From Zoogloeaceae bacterium (GTDB lineage Bacteria > Pseudomonadota > Gammaproteobacteria > Burkholderiales > Rhodocyclaceae), in the NCBI GenBank assembly GCA_024235595.1, contig JACKMC010000015.1:26490-90489 (forward strand): a stretch of 64,000 bases of DNA, written 5' to 3'. Below are positions 35,992 to 44,744 of this stretch, piece by piece. The stretch's first letter is position 1; every line of letters starts with the position of its first letter. Made by a program: the position numbers and the translations under genes. The notes under the pieces are model-generated. The model saw nothing but the letters and a program-made list of their open reading frames with translations. It made no database searches and was not told the origin of the DNA.

Positions 35992-37704
35992 TCAGGCGCT
36001 GATCCGCACCCCGTCCGATGCCTCCGCGGCGGGCGTGACCGTGATACCGCGCGCCGCGATGCGATTCACTGCCGAGAAGATCGCGAGGATCGAGGCGGTG
36101 ACGATATTGGGATGCATGCCGACGCCGTACTGCGACCCCGCAAGCCCCTCCGCAGCGAGTTCGACGAAGGCCACCGCGCGGGCATCGGAACCCTCACCGA
36201 TCGCACGCTCCTCGTAGTCGAGCAGTTTCACGTCGCTGGCAAGCGCATGGATGGCCGCGTCGATCGGCCCGTTGCCGACGCCGCTAAAGACTTGCGACAC
36301 CTCCCCGCGACGGACCGTGAGGCTGATCCCTTGCTGGTCGCCATGCTCGAACAGATGGTGTTCGACGTAGGCGAAGGGTGACTCGGCGGCAAGATATTCG
36401 GATTCGAAGGTCTGCCAGATCTCGCCGGCACTCATCTCGCCGCCCGAAACGTCGGTGACACGCTGTACGGCCGCCGAGAACTCGACCTGCAGGCGCCGCG
36501 GCAAGACCATGCCGTATTCGGTTTCGAGCAGGAATGCGATGCCGCCTTTGCCCGACTGGCTGTTGACCCGGATGATCGATTCGTAGCTGCGCCCGAGATC
36601 CGCGGGGTCGACCGGAAGATAGGGCACCTCCCAGGGTGCGTTCGCCTGCTGGACCGCAAAGCCTTTCTTGATCGCGTCCTGGTGCGAACCCGAGAAGGCG
36701 GTGAACACCAGATCCCCGACATAGGGATGGCGCGGATGGACCGGCAACTGGGTACAGAACTCCACGGTACGCGCGACCTCGTTGATGCGCGAAAAATCCA
36801 GCCCGGGATGAACGCCCTGGCTGTAGAGGTTGAGCGCGAGGGTAACGAGGTCGACGTTGCCGGTGCGTTCGCCATTGCCGAAGAGGCAGCCCTCGATCCG
36901 GTCGGCACCCGCCATCACCGCGAGTTCGGCCGCAGCCACTGCGGTGCCACGATCGTTGTGGGGATGCACCGAGAGGACGATGCCCTCGCGGCGCGCAAGA
37001 TTGCGGTGCATCCATTCGATCTGGTCGGCATACACGTTGGGCGTGCTCATCTCGACCGTGGCAGGCAGGTTGATGATGCATTTGTGCCGCGCGCTCGGCT
37101 GCCAGACCTCGGTCACCGCATTGACCACCTCGCAGGCAAACGGCAGTTCGGTGCCTGAGAACACCTCAGGACTGTACTGGAAGGTAAACGCCGTCTGCGC
37201 TGCAGCCGCCGCGAGTTGCTGGATGTAGCGTGCACTGTGCACCGCAATCGCCTTGACGCCGGCTTTGTCCTGGCCAAACACGATGCGGCGAAAGTTGGGC
37301 GCGGTCGCGTTGTAGAAATGAATGATCGCGCGTTTCGCGCCCTTCACCGACTCGAAGGTGCGTTCGATGAGGTGGTCGCGCGCCTGGGTGAGCACCTCGA
37401 TGGTCACGTCGTCCGGAATGTGGCCGCCTTCGACCAGCTCGCGCACGAAATCGAAATCGGTCTGCGAAGCGGACGGGAAACCCACCTCGATTTCCTTGAA
37501 ACCGATGTCCACCAGCATCTTGAACATGCGCATCTTGCGCTCGCCGTTCATCGGCTCGAAAAGCGCCTGGTTGCCATCGCGCAGATCGGTGCTCATCCAC
37601 ACGGGCGGCTTGGTGATGCGTCGATTCGGCCACTGGCGGTCGGTGACCGTCAGCTCGCGGAATGGGGAAAAGGGTCGGTACTTGGTCTCGGGGTGCTTCA
37701 ACAT
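35992..37704 (-). CDS. leuA: 2-isopropylmalate synthase, long (LeuA2) form
   Basis: First committed enzyme of leucine biosynthesis, condensing 2-oxoisovalerate with acetyl-CoA. The 570-residue chain has the catalytic TIM barrel (STDLRDGNQAL with metal Asp; LSVHPHNDRGTAVA with His ligands; GCLFGNGERTGNVDLVTLAL) and a C-terminal LeuA dimer domain for leucine feedback. The length fits the actinobacterial/proteobacterial leuA type 2 group. It is preceded by a 330-bp leader with a leucine-rich peptide and hairpins, indicating control by attenuation in addition to feedback. Confidence 0.96.
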   Translation of the reverse strand: MLKHPETKYRPFSPFRELTVTDRQWPNRRITKPPVWMSTDLRDGNQALFEPMNGERKMRMFKMLVDIGFKEIEVGFPSASQTDFDFVRELVEGGHIPDDVTIEVLTQARDHLIERTFESVKGAKRAIIHFYNATAPNFRRIVFGQDKAGVKAIAVHSARYIQQLAAAAAQTAFTFQYSPEVFSGTELPFACEVVNAVTEVWQPSARHKCIINLPATVEMSTPNVYADQIEWMHRNLARREGIVLSVHPHNDRGTAVAAAELAVMAGADRIEGCLFGNGERTGNVDLVTLALNLYSQGVHPGLDFSRINEVARTVEFCTQLPVHPRHPYVGDLVFTAFSGSHQDAIKKGFAVQQANAPWEVPYLPVDPADLGRSYESIIRVNSQSGKGGIAFLLETEYGMVLPRRLQVEFSAAVQRVTDVSGGEMSAGEIWQTFESEYLAAESPFAYVEHHLFEHGDQQGISLTVRRGEVSQVFSGVGNGPIDAAIHALASDVKLLDYEERAIGEGSDARAVAFVELAAEGLAGSQYGVGMHPNIVTASILAIFSAVNRIAARGITVTPAAEASDGVRISA

Positions 37705-37761
37705 TTTCGGATTCTCCGTTGGGTTCGAAATCTGGGGCGGATGGCGGCGGCATCCGGCACG

Positions 37762-37800
37762 CGGCTGCCGGACGACCGCAGGCCCGCGGTCCGGCAGCCG
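37762..37800 (-). promoter_or_regulatory. 12-bp-stem hairpin just upstream of leuA
   Basis: CGGCTGCCGGAC (37762-37773) and GTCCGGCAGCCG (37789-37800) form a perfect 12-bp stem around 15 nt, 57-96 nt before the leuA start. There is no T-run after it. It is the last structure of the leader and could occlude translation or act with Rho. Confidence 0.55.
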
Positions 37801-37894
37801 TTCGGCAGTCGCAGCAGGGTCGAGTCGAGTAAATGGCAGGGCATGAGTTTCTCCGGAACAGGCTTGCAGTACGCGCGGCGGACATGGCGACGCG

Positions 37895-37959
37895 CCCGCT
37901 GCAGCGGGAAATCGAAATCAACAGGAGGGGTGTGAAATCAGCTGCGCGGGGAGCGCAGC
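37895..37959 (-). promoter_or_regulatory. Tandem attenuator hairpins after the leuA leader peptide
   Basis: GCTGCGC-5-GCGCAGC (37941-37959) overlaps the last leucine codons and the end of the leader frame, and the palindrome CCCGCTGCAGCGGG (37895-37908) follows. Segments GCTGCTGCGC and GCAGCGGGCGCG could also pair with each other, which is the geometry of mutually exclusive attenuator folds. Confidence 0.5.
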
Positions 37960-38036
37960 AGCAGGCCCAGACCGAACAGGCGGTTCAGTTTGGCGGCAGC
38001 AGGAATTGCGGCGAAGGGGGCCTGGAAAGCATTCAT
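37938..38036 (-). CDS. leuL: Leucine-rich leader peptide of leuA
   Basis: A 32-residue frame, MNAFQAPFAAIPAAAK followed by LNRLFGLGLLLRSPRS, with six Leu in its second half including three in a row (CTG codons). It lies in the leader of leuA and overlaps a hairpin, as expected for ribosome-mediated attenuation in response to charged leucyl-tRNA. The predicted transcription start (about 38038) is only a few bases before the ATG, so it may be translated from a leaderless message. Confidence 0.65.
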   Translation of the reverse strand: MNAFQAPFAAIPAAAKLNRLFGLGLLLRSPRS

Positions 38037-38044
38037 AACGACGA

Positions 38045-38073
38045 AGGTAATCCAGGCCTGCGGCGCGAGTCAA
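38045..38073 (-). promoter_or_regulatory. leuA promoter
   Basis: On the minus strand TTGACT (38068-38073), a 17-bp spacer and TTACCT (38045-38050). It directly precedes the leader peptide. Confidence 0.5.
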
Positions 38074-38252
38074 CACCCGGCACGGATTACAGGGAGCCGG
38101 AAGCGGCGCGGGCGGCGCCTGCGCTCATGCGGGCGAAGTCGAAACCGCGACGCGTCTCGCCTCGCGTGGAGATCGCCAATCGGCTGGGCATGGGCGCGGC
38201 ATGCGCCCGGTCGCGCCCCTGGCGGGCGGCCGGGGACGCGGGGTTGCGAGGC

Positions 38253-38591
38253 TCAGAGCAACATGCTGTCGGTACCCGAATACCACGCGTCGACGAGCGG
38301 CCCGATCTCGGTCCTGGCCAGCTCGGGACGGGCCTCCAGCCATTGCTTGACCGCCGCACGTTCGTCTTCGGTCACCGATCCGGGCGTGGCGCGACAGACG
38401 AAACCTTCGGTCGAGCCACCGTAGATGAGGCCGGCCGGAACGATCAGCTCACCGATCAGGTCGTCGAAGAAGCGGTCGGCGTCCTCATCCGAGAGCCCCT
38501 CGCGAAAGCTGAAGTCGACATCAAAGCCCAGTTCCTTGAATTCGCCCTTGTGCATTTTCTTGCGAAGGCGACGGCTGCGCGGCATGCCCAT
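38253..38591 (-). CDS. yggL: YggL family 50S ribosome-associated protein (DUF469)
   Basis: A 112-residue protein with a basic N-terminus (RSRRLRKKMHKGEFKELGF) followed by the acidic family core SFREGLSDEDADRFFDDL. YggL binds the 50S subunit in E. coli. ATG 38591 has GGAGA eight bases upstream; the frame extends further to 38783 without a start signal. The C-terminal WYSGTDSMLL is typical. Confidence 0.85.
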   Translation of the reverse strand: MGMPRSRRLRKKMHKGEFKELGFDVDFSFREGLSDEDADRFFDDLIGELIVPAGLIYGGSTEGFVCRATPGSVTEDERAAVKQWLEARPELARTEIGPLVDAWYSGTDSMLL

Positions 38592-39098
38592 GAATGTATC
38601 TCCGACGAATGTTCGATCAGACGCACCGCGGTGCGGCTCGTCACAGGGGCGCAAGGGTACCGGGAATCTCGCCCCGAAGCGAGGCTGAAAACCGCCGTCC
38701 GCCGGGCAAGGCGTTGCAGCGCCGCCTTGCGCGCATCGAAGCGTTCCGGATCGACCGCGCCGCCTCTCTGGCGCAGGCCGCATGCTCGAGCATCAGGGGG
38801 TAGGTGAGCTCCCACAGACCATGCCGCGGCAGCGGACCCCGCCAAGGTCGAGCGCGTGATTCGAGGCACCAATGAGTTTCGAACGCTTCGGGGCAGGACT
38901 TGAAACGGGGCGCCGCCGACCGGGCAGGACATCGCAGCCGGGTCGCCTGCCGGGCGTGCGGCCGGGTGCCCGCGCTGGTCGCGTCCGCTTGTCGATCCGC
39001 ACGGGCGCCCGACTGCCGTATTTCGCTTCGTCCTCGGCGCGGACAGCGCTCGACTGCGGCCAACGGCGTGGCCCGCGCAAACGCGAACTCGCCCCCGC
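38592..39098. other. Gene-free stretch upstream of yggL
   Basis: About 500 bases. Open frames here have no recognisable domain and no plausible ribosome site. No repeat, tRNA or terminator was seen. It may hold the yggL promoter. Confidence 0.4.
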
Positions 39099-40337
39099 TC
39101 AGGCGGGCTGGATCGCCGGGCGCACCTGCGCTTCGCGAATCGGCAGATTGCACAGCGCGGCGGCGGCGGCGAGCGCCATGTCGGCGTACCACATCCAGTT
39201 GTAGTCGCCGGTCTGGATGATGGCGATACCGCCCAGCCAGGCACCCAGGAAACCACCGATCTGGTGCGACAACAGGGTGAGGCCGAACAGGGTACCGAGA
39301 TAGCGGGTGCCGAACAGCTTTCCGACCACGCCGGCGGTGGGTGGCACGGTCGCGAGCCAGGTGAGGCCGAGCCCGACGGCGAAGATATAGAAGGTCATCG
39401 CGGTCTTGGGCGCCATCAGGTAGAGCGCCACCAGCAGGGCGCGCGAGCCATACATCCAGGCCAGCACGTACTTGCTGCGATATCGCTGCACCGCCCATCC
39501 CGCCGCGAGGCTGCCGGCGATGTTCGAGAGGCCGATGAGCGCCAGCGACCAGCTCGCCACCTGGGCCGGCAGGCCGCACAGTTGCACTTCACCGGGCAGG
39601 TGGGTAACCAGGAAGGCGATGTGAAATCCGCAGGTAAAGAAACCCGCATGCAGCAACAGGTAGCTGCGGTCGGCGATGGCGTGGCGCAGCGCCACCCGCA
39701 AGCCCTTGTCCATGTTGTGGGCCGGCGACTCGAGGTGATGTGTCGCGGCTTCGTCCGGGCTTGCGCGGCCGCGCAGCGCGCGCGCGAACGGCAACGCGGC
39801 GAGTGAGATCAGGGCCAGCGAGAACATCGCGCCAACCCAGCCGAAACCCGAGATCAGGCGCTGCAGCAAGGGAGCGAAGACGAACTGGCCGAACGACCCA
39901 CCCGCATTGATGGCGCCCGATGCCATGCCGCGCAACTGCGGGCTGAGCCGCTGCGCAGCGGCTCCGATCAGCACCGAAAAGCTGCCCGCCCCCGAACCGG
40001 CCGCGCTGAGCAGCCCGATGGTGAACACCAGGCCCCACTGATTGGCCATGAAGGGCGTCAGCGCAAAGCCGAGCGCCATCACCACCACACCGAAAGCCAG
40101 CACCCTGCCCGGCCCATAGCGGTCGGCCACCGCCCCGGCCACCGGCTGGGCTGCGCCCCATACGAACTGCGCCACCGCCATGGCAAAGCTGATCGCCCCG
40201 ATGCCGAGGCCGGTCGCCGTATTGAGTGGCGAGATGAAGAGCCCGAGCGACTGCCGGGCCCCCATGGTGATCATCAGGATCGCCGCCGCGCTGAGGATCA
40301 GCGGCCAGTGCGACATCGCGCGGGATGACAGGGACAT
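39099..40337 (-). CDS. MFS transporter, oxalate/formate- or monocarboxylate-like
   Basis: A 412-residue carrier with twelve helices. The N-half has GARQSLGLFISPL and the A-like motif GAVADRYGPGRV; the central loop carries a short hydrophilic linker with His residues. The closest resemblance is to the OFA/monocarboxylate group of MFS. It follows the marR gene immediately and is last in a dehydratase-marR-MFS operon, so an exported or imported small acid or amino acid under MarR control is the inference. Confidence 0.8.
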   Translation of the reverse strand: MSLSSRAMSHWPLILSAAAILMITMGARQSLGLFISPLNTATGLGIGAISFAMAVAQFVWGAAQPVAGAVADRYGPGRVLAFGVVVMALGFALTPFMANQWGLVFTIGLLSAAGSGAGSFSVLIGAAAQRLSPQLRGMASGAINAGGSFGQFVFAPLLQRLISGFGWVGAMFSLALISLAALPFARALRGRASPDEAATHHLESPAHNMDKGLRVALRHAIADRSYLLLHAGFFTCGFHIAFLVTHLPGEVQLCGLPAQVASWSLALIGLSNIAGSLAAGWAVQRYRSKYVLAWMYGSRALLVALYLMAPKTAMTFYIFAVGLGLTWLATVPPTAGVVGKLFGTRYLGTLFGLTLLSHQIGGFLGAWLGGIAIIQTGDYNWMWYADMALAAAAALCNLPIREAQVRPAIQPA

Positions 40338-40778
40338 TCAGTTCTCCTCGGGCAGGATTGGCTTCAGGCGCTGCAGCGCGCGATCGAGGGAATCATGCAG
40401 TGCCGCCACGAAGTCCCGGTCGAGGCTCGCTTCGAGCGCCAGTTGCGCTTCGCACCAGCGTGCGTGGGCGATCTCGCGAAGGTCGCGGCCCGCCCCGCTG
40501 AGTGCAAACAGGTGCTGGCGGGCATCGGTGCCGCGGCTCTCCACCACCCAGCCGTTGAGAATCAGCGGGCGCAGGCCCCGCGACAGCGTGGTGCGGTCCA
40601 TCTCCAGACGAGCGGCGAGCTCGAGCAAGGACTGTGGCTCGGAGGAAAGATGTGCGAGGATCGAATACTGGCCGAGGCGCAGGCCGGCGCCGCGCAGGTA
40701 TTGCTCGTAGAAGACCGTCATGCGACGCGTCAGCCGCCGCAACCGTGCGCCAGTGCAAGTCAAGGGCGGCGCGCTCAC
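40338..40778 (-). CDS. MarR-family transcriptional regulator
   Basis: A 146-residue winged-helix regulator: LGQYSILAHLSSEPQSLLELAARLEMDRTTLSRGL as recognition region, wing near VVESRGTDARQHLFAL. The GTG start at 40778 overlaps the dehydratase stop (GTGA). It sits between the dehydratase and MFS genes, so it likely controls the operon; the 12-bp palindrome at 41739-41750 is a candidate operator. Confidence 0.85.
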   Translation of the reverse strand: MSAPPLTCTGARLRRLTRRMTVFYEQYLRGAGLRLGQYSILAHLSSEPQSLLELAARLEMDRTTLSRGLRPLILNGWVVESRGTDARQHLFALSGAGRDLREIAHARWCEAQLALEASLDRDFVAALHDSLDRALQRLKPILPEEN

Positions 40779-41716
40779 GTGACGGTCGCCTGCCAGGCCT
40801 GCAACTGCCCGATGCCGGCGGTGGCGCCGCCGCATACCACCACCAGCAAGTCGTCGCCGGCATGCGCGGCCGGGGTGTCGGCGGCATCGCGGTAGGCCAC
40901 CGCCAAGGCCGCGCCGCAGGCCGGCTCCACCACCAGCCGATGATCCTCGACGAATCGCAGGCAGGCTTCGATCGCCTCGCGATCGCTCACCACGACACTG
41001 TGCACGGGATGCTCGCCAGCCAGCCTTAAGGCCTGTTCACAGACCTGGCGTGCGCCGAGCGAGGTGGCGATGCTGGTGATGGCGGGCAACACCACGCGTT
41101 GGCCCGCGGCCAGGGAAGCGGCGAGCGAGGACGCCCCTTCGGTCTCCACCGCGATCACCGGCACATCGTGCCAGCCATTCCCGCGCAGGCCCTCGACCAC
41201 CCCGGCCAGCAGCCCGCCGCCGCCCACCGACAGCACCACCGCGCCCGGCTTGCGATGAACGCTGGCGATTTCGTCGATCAGCGAGGCATGGCCCTGCCAC
41301 AACAGCGGATCGTCGAAAGGATGAATCAACACCCCGCCCGCGCCGAGCAGGGACTGCGCAAGGTCGTTGGCCTCCTGCCAGGACGCCCCCTCGACGAGCA
41401 GCTCGGCCCCCTGCTCGCGGATCAGCGCACGCGCCCCCTCGCTGGTCGTCAAGGGCACCACCACGGTCACCGGCACCCCCAGCTTCCGCCCGGCCCAGGC
41501 CACCGCGATTCCGGCGTTGCCGCCGGACGAAGACACGAAACGCGTCGCCCCGCGACGCCGGTACTCGGCACAGGCGAGGCCGATGCCGCGAAGCTTGAAC
41601 GACCCGGTCGGCTGCAGCGCTTCAAGCTTGAGCCACACCGGCCGTCCCGCGGCCTTGGACAGCCGCATCGACTCGATCAGCGGGGTGGCGAGGTGCAGCG
41701 GCAGGGGGTCAGGCAT
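40775..41716 (-). CDS. PLP-dependent threonine/serine dehydratase-like enzyme
   Basis: A 313-residue fold-type II PLP enzyme with the Schiff-base Lys in PTGSFKLRG, the substrate loop SSSGGNAGIAVAWAG and the phosphate-binding VGGGGLLAGV. It is related to L-serine/L-threonine deaminases; it lacks an ACT regulatory domain. ATG 41716 follows a weak ribosome site; an in-frame extension to 41761 exists. Operon: dehydratase, marR, MFS transporter. The exact amino acid substrate is not evident. Confidence 0.83.
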   Translation of the reverse strand: MPDPLPLHLATPLIESMRLSKAAGRPVWLKLEALQPTGSFKLRGIGLACAEYRRRGATRFVSSSGGNAGIAVAWAGRKLGVPVTVVVPLTTSEGARALIREQGAELLVEGASWQEANDLAQSLLGAGGVLIHPFDDPLLWQGHASLIDEIASVHRKPGAVVLSVGGGGLLAGVVEGLRGNGWHDVPVIAVETEGASSLAASLAAGQRVVLPAITSIATSLGARQVCEQALRLAGEHPVHSVVVSDREAIEACLRFVEDHRLVVEPACGAALAVAYRDAADTPAAHAGDDLLVVVCGGATAGIGQLQAWQATVT

Positions 41717-42041
41717 GGGCACTGGGGAAGGCGTAAAAGTGCATATGCACACATATTCCATCTACGACCTTCGGGCTTCCATGCACAATTCGCTGCGGAC
41801 GAACCGGTACAGAGGCAGGCCACGCACCGGAGCCAGCCAGGCTCCGCGGAACGCACCGAAAAATAATTAGTGCATTGCACAATAAAACCCGTACAATTCA
41901 GGACTTCCGTGCGCCAGACCAATCAGCGCACCGGCATGAGTCCTTGTGACTGACCACGTCGATCCCCGACCGGTCCTTTTCCCCGCCCGCCTCGATTGGT
42001 GTTGTCCTCGCGACAACAGGCCGTCGCTGGAGCAATCTGAT
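41717..42041. promoter_or_regulatory. Divergent control region between the dehydratase operon and rhlE
   Basis: It holds GTGCATATGCAC (41739-41750), a perfect 12-bp palindrome 23 bp before the dehydratase start, and the related GTGCATTGCAC (41870-41880) about 12 bp before a TACAAT -10 candidate (41892-41897) facing rhlE. One regulator could bind both. An open frame from GTG 41946 would extend rhlE upstream but has no family similarity. Confidence 0.45.
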
Positions 42042-43508
42042 TTGAACACCGAAGTGAACTTTGCCAGTCTCGGACTGGCCGAACCCCTGCTGCGCGCCAT
42101 CACCGACGCCGGCTACACCACCCCCACCCCGATCCAGGCCCAGGCGATTCCGCTGGTGCTGGCCGGTGGCGACCTGCTCGCCGCGGCCCAGACCGGCACC
42201 GGCAAGACCGCCGGCTTCACGCTGCCGGTGCTGCACCGCCTGCTGCAGGACAACCACACTCCGAAGGCCGGCCGCCCGCGCTGCCTGATCCTCACCCCGA
42301 CCCGCGAACTCGCGGCGCAGGTGGAAGAATCGGTCAAGACCTATGGCAAGCACGTGCCACTGACCTCGATGGTGATGTTCGGCGGTGTCGGCATCAATCC
42401 GCAGATCAACGCCCTGCGCAAGCGCGTCGACATCCTGGTTGCCACCCCGGGCCGCCTGCTCGACCATGTCGGCCAGCGCACCCTCGATCTGTCGGGCGTC
42501 GAGATCCTGATCCTCGACGAAGCCGACCGCATGCTCGACATGGGCTTCATCCGCGACATCAAGAAGATCCTCGCGCTGCTGCCGAAGAAGCGCCAGAACC
42601 TGCTCTTCTCGGCGACCTTCTCGGACGAGATCCGGGCCCTCGCCGACGGCCTGCTGCACAACCCCGGCTGCGTCGAGGTGGCGCGCCGCAACACCGCCTC
42701 GGAGCTGGTGAGCCAGTCGGTGCACCTGATCCCGCAAAAGCAGAAGCGCGAATTGCTGGCCCACCTGATCAAGGAAAAGCAGTGGTTCCAGGTGTTGGTA
42801 TTCACCCGCACCAAGCATGGCGCCAACAAGCTTGCCGAGTACCTCACCAAACAGGACATCGCCTCGGCCGCGATTCACGGCAACAAGAGCCAGGCCGCCC
42901 GCACCCGTGCGCTCGAGCAGTTCAAGACCGGCAAGCTGCCGGTGCTGGTGGCAACCGACATCGCGGCCCGCGGCCTCGACATCGACCAGTTGCCCCAGGT
43001 GGTGAACTTCGAACTGCCCAATGTGCCCGAAGACTATGTGCACCGCATCGGCCGTACCGGCCGCGCAGGCAGCACCGGCGGCGCGATTTCGCTGGTGGAC
43101 AACGAAGAGATCAAGCTGCTGTCCGCCATCGAGCGGGTCATCAAGCGCAAGATCGACCGTGCCACGGCGGAGGGCTTCGTGCCCAGCGCCAACCCACAGC
43201 ACGACGACGAGCGTCGCGAACCGCGTCCGGGCCGCAGCGCCCCGCGTCGCGAAGGCGGCCAGGGCCGGCCGGGGCCGCGCAGCGAAGCGCGCACCGGCAA
43301 GCCCGCCAACGGTCGCCCGGCTGCCCGCTCGGGGCCGCGCCCCGATGCAGCCCGTGCCGATGGCAGCCGTGCCAACCCGCCTCGCAATGGTGGTGATCGT
43401 GCTCCAGCCGGCGCCCGCCCGGCTCGCCCGGCAGGCAACGCGCCGCGTCGTAACGATGCTCCGCGTGCCGCGCTGTTCTCCGCCAAATCGGGAAGCGGCG
43501 AACGCTGA
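42042..43508 (+). CDS. rhlE: DEAD-box RNA helicase RhlE
   Basis: A 488-residue ATP-dependent RNA helicase with the motifs in order: Q motif (TPTPIQAQAIP), AQTGTGKT, PTRELAAQ, DEAD, SAT, and HRIGRTGRAG. The C-terminal 110 residues are a disordered Arg/Gly/Pro-rich RNA-binding tail. The start is probably TTG 42042 (GGAGC about 9 bp upstream), matching the usual RhlE N-terminus NFASLGL; GTG 41946 would add 32 unrelated residues. A strong terminator follows. Confidence 0.92.
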   Translation: MNTEVNFASLGLAEPLLRAITDAGYTTPTPIQAQAIPLVLAGGDLLAAAQTGTGKTAGFTLPVLHRLLQDNHTPKAGRPRCLILTPTRELAAQVEESVKTYGKHVPLTSMVMFGGVGINPQINALRKRVDILVATPGRLLDHVGQRTLDLSGVEILILDEADRMLDMGFIRDIKKILALLPKKRQNLLFSATFSDEIRALADGLLHNPGCVEVARRNTASELVSQSVHLIPQKQKRELLAHLIKEKQWFQVLVFTRTKHGANKLAEYLTKQDIASAAIHGNKSQAARTRALEQFKTGKLPVLVATDIAARGLDIDQLPQVVNFELPNVPEDYVHRIGRTGRAGSTGGAISLVDNEEIKLLSAIERVIKRKIDRATAEGFVPSANPQHDDERREPRPGRSAPRREGGQGRPGPRSEARTGKPANGRPAARSGPRPDAARADGSRANPPRNGGDRAPAGARPARPAGNAPRRNDAPRAALFSAKSGSGER

Positions 43509-43529
43509 GCGGCGCTGGGCCTGAGTCGA

Positions 43530-43561
43530 AAATGCCGGGGATCGAACCCCGGCATTTTTTT
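43530..43561 (+). terminator. Intrinsic terminator of rhlE
   Basis: AATGCCGGGG, loop ATCGA, CCCCGGCATT followed by a run of seven T. It is the strongest plus-strand terminator in the window and is only 22 bp beyond the rhlE stop. Confidence 0.92.
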
Positions 43562-43581
43562 GTCTGCCGCTGTCCCCTGCC

Positions 43582-44544
43582 CTATTCCAGCGCGTCACCC
43601 AGCCCCAGTGCGCCGATCCAGCGACTGCACTGGGCGAGCACATGCAGCCTCGCCGCCCAGGACATCGGCACCACATCCACCACCCCCATCGCGGCGCCGA
43701 GGACGATGCTGCGACCGCAGGAGTCTCCCCCTGCGAGGATGTTCGCCCGCACCGCTTCCGGATAGCGCAGGCAGTTGGCGAGGATATGGAAGATCACCGG
43801 CAGGCCCTGCTCCACATGACAGGCCGCACCGAAACGCTCTGCCGCCGCTACGGCATCGAATGTGGGCTCCGACAGGGCCGCCAGCAAGCGTCCCGCGAGC
43901 GCGCCGTCGGCCTGCTCGATACCGCATTGCAGGGCGCCTTCGAGCGAGGTGTGGGCAAGCAATTCGAACAACATCGCACCGGCCACCCGAGCGGCCTGTA
44001 CCGCCGCCGCCTCATCGCTGGTGACTCTCACGACATGTTCGATCTCGTCGAGCAAGGCGTCCCGGTCACGTCCCGCGTTGTGTGCGCAGGCCACCACCGC
44101 TGGCAGCGTGGCGAGTGCGGGCAGTCGATCGTCCTTTACCCCCGAGGGCTGCGGGTAGCTCGCCGGGTCTTCGAACGGCAGCAGTTTCTGAATGGTCAAC
44201 CGGGTCGGACGGTCGACATGGCCGACGTAGGCGCCGCCCGGGCCGAAGTGCTTCCGGAACAGCGTCTGGTAGGCCACCCGACTGAAGCGCCCGTCGCGCT
44301 CAGCAAGGTGGCGCAGCATCAGCACGCAGTACTCGCCATATCCCGACAGATCGCCTGCGCGCTTGCCATGATGCGCAAATGTGCCCTTGCAGCCTTCGTA
44401 GTTGGCCTGATCAGGCCGCAGAAAGACCACATCGCCGCGCGCGGCGATTTCGGCCAGGCGGGCCGGCTCGTAAATCCAGTGCAGCCCCAGCGAGGCCGCG
44501 TCGGCGACCAGCGCGCCATAGATCAGTCTTGCGCTTGCTTGCAT
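43582..44544 (-). CDS. ADP-ribosylglycohydrolase-fold protein (J1-crystallin-like group)
   Basis: A 320-residue all-helical protein beginning ARLIYGALVADAASLGLHWIYE, the ADP-ribosylglycohydrolase N-terminal signature. The C-terminal metal motif reads GGDSCGRS instead of GGDTD, so only part of the two-metal site is present; this is typical of the J1-crystallin-like branch, whose activity is unproven. ATG 44544 has GGGAG upstream. It is convergent with rhlE. Confidence 0.78.
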   Translation of the reverse strand: MQASARLIYGALVADAASLGLHWIYEPARLAEIAARGDVVFLRPDQANYEGCKGTFAHHGKRAGDLSGYGEYCVLMLRHLAERDGRFSRVAYQTLFRKHFGPGGAYVGHVDRPTRLTIQKLLPFEDPASYPQPSGVKDDRLPALATLPAVVACAHNAGRDRDALLDEIEHVVRVTSDEAAAVQAARVAGAMLFELLAHTSLEGALQCGIEQADGALAGRLLAALSEPTFDAVAAAERFGAACHVEQGLPVIFHILANCLRYPEAVRANILAGGDSCGRSIVLGAAMGVVDVVPMSWAARLHVLAQCSRWIGALGLGDALE

Positions 44545-44744
44545 TGCAGTTCTCCCGAGGTACGCTTGCGGAGCGACAGGCACGCTCTTGTGATGGCCGT
44601 GTGCGCCAAGGCCGGCGGCAACCGTAGCGGCTGCGAGCCGATGCCGAAGTCACCCGGCATCCGCAAGTGGACTGCAGTTTAACCTGCGGCACTACGCTGC
44701 AACGCCCTTGCCGCAGCGTCCCCACATTCCGGTAGACTCGCGCC

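Noticed and set aside
37705..37846. Second leader frame (about 47 codons, ATG near 37844) directly before leuA
   Set aside because: It has only scattered Leu codons and a poorly placed start; the upstream 32-codon frame with three consecutive Leu codons is a better leader peptide.
38641..39579. Long frames across the yggL-MFS spacer
   Set aside because: Arg/Pro-rich shadow composition that runs into the MFS gene in another frame; no start signal.
43531..43555. GGGGATCGAACCCC resembling a tRNA T-arm
   Set aside because: It is the stem-loop of the rhlE terminator followed by a T-run; no other tRNA arms or anticodon loop surround it.
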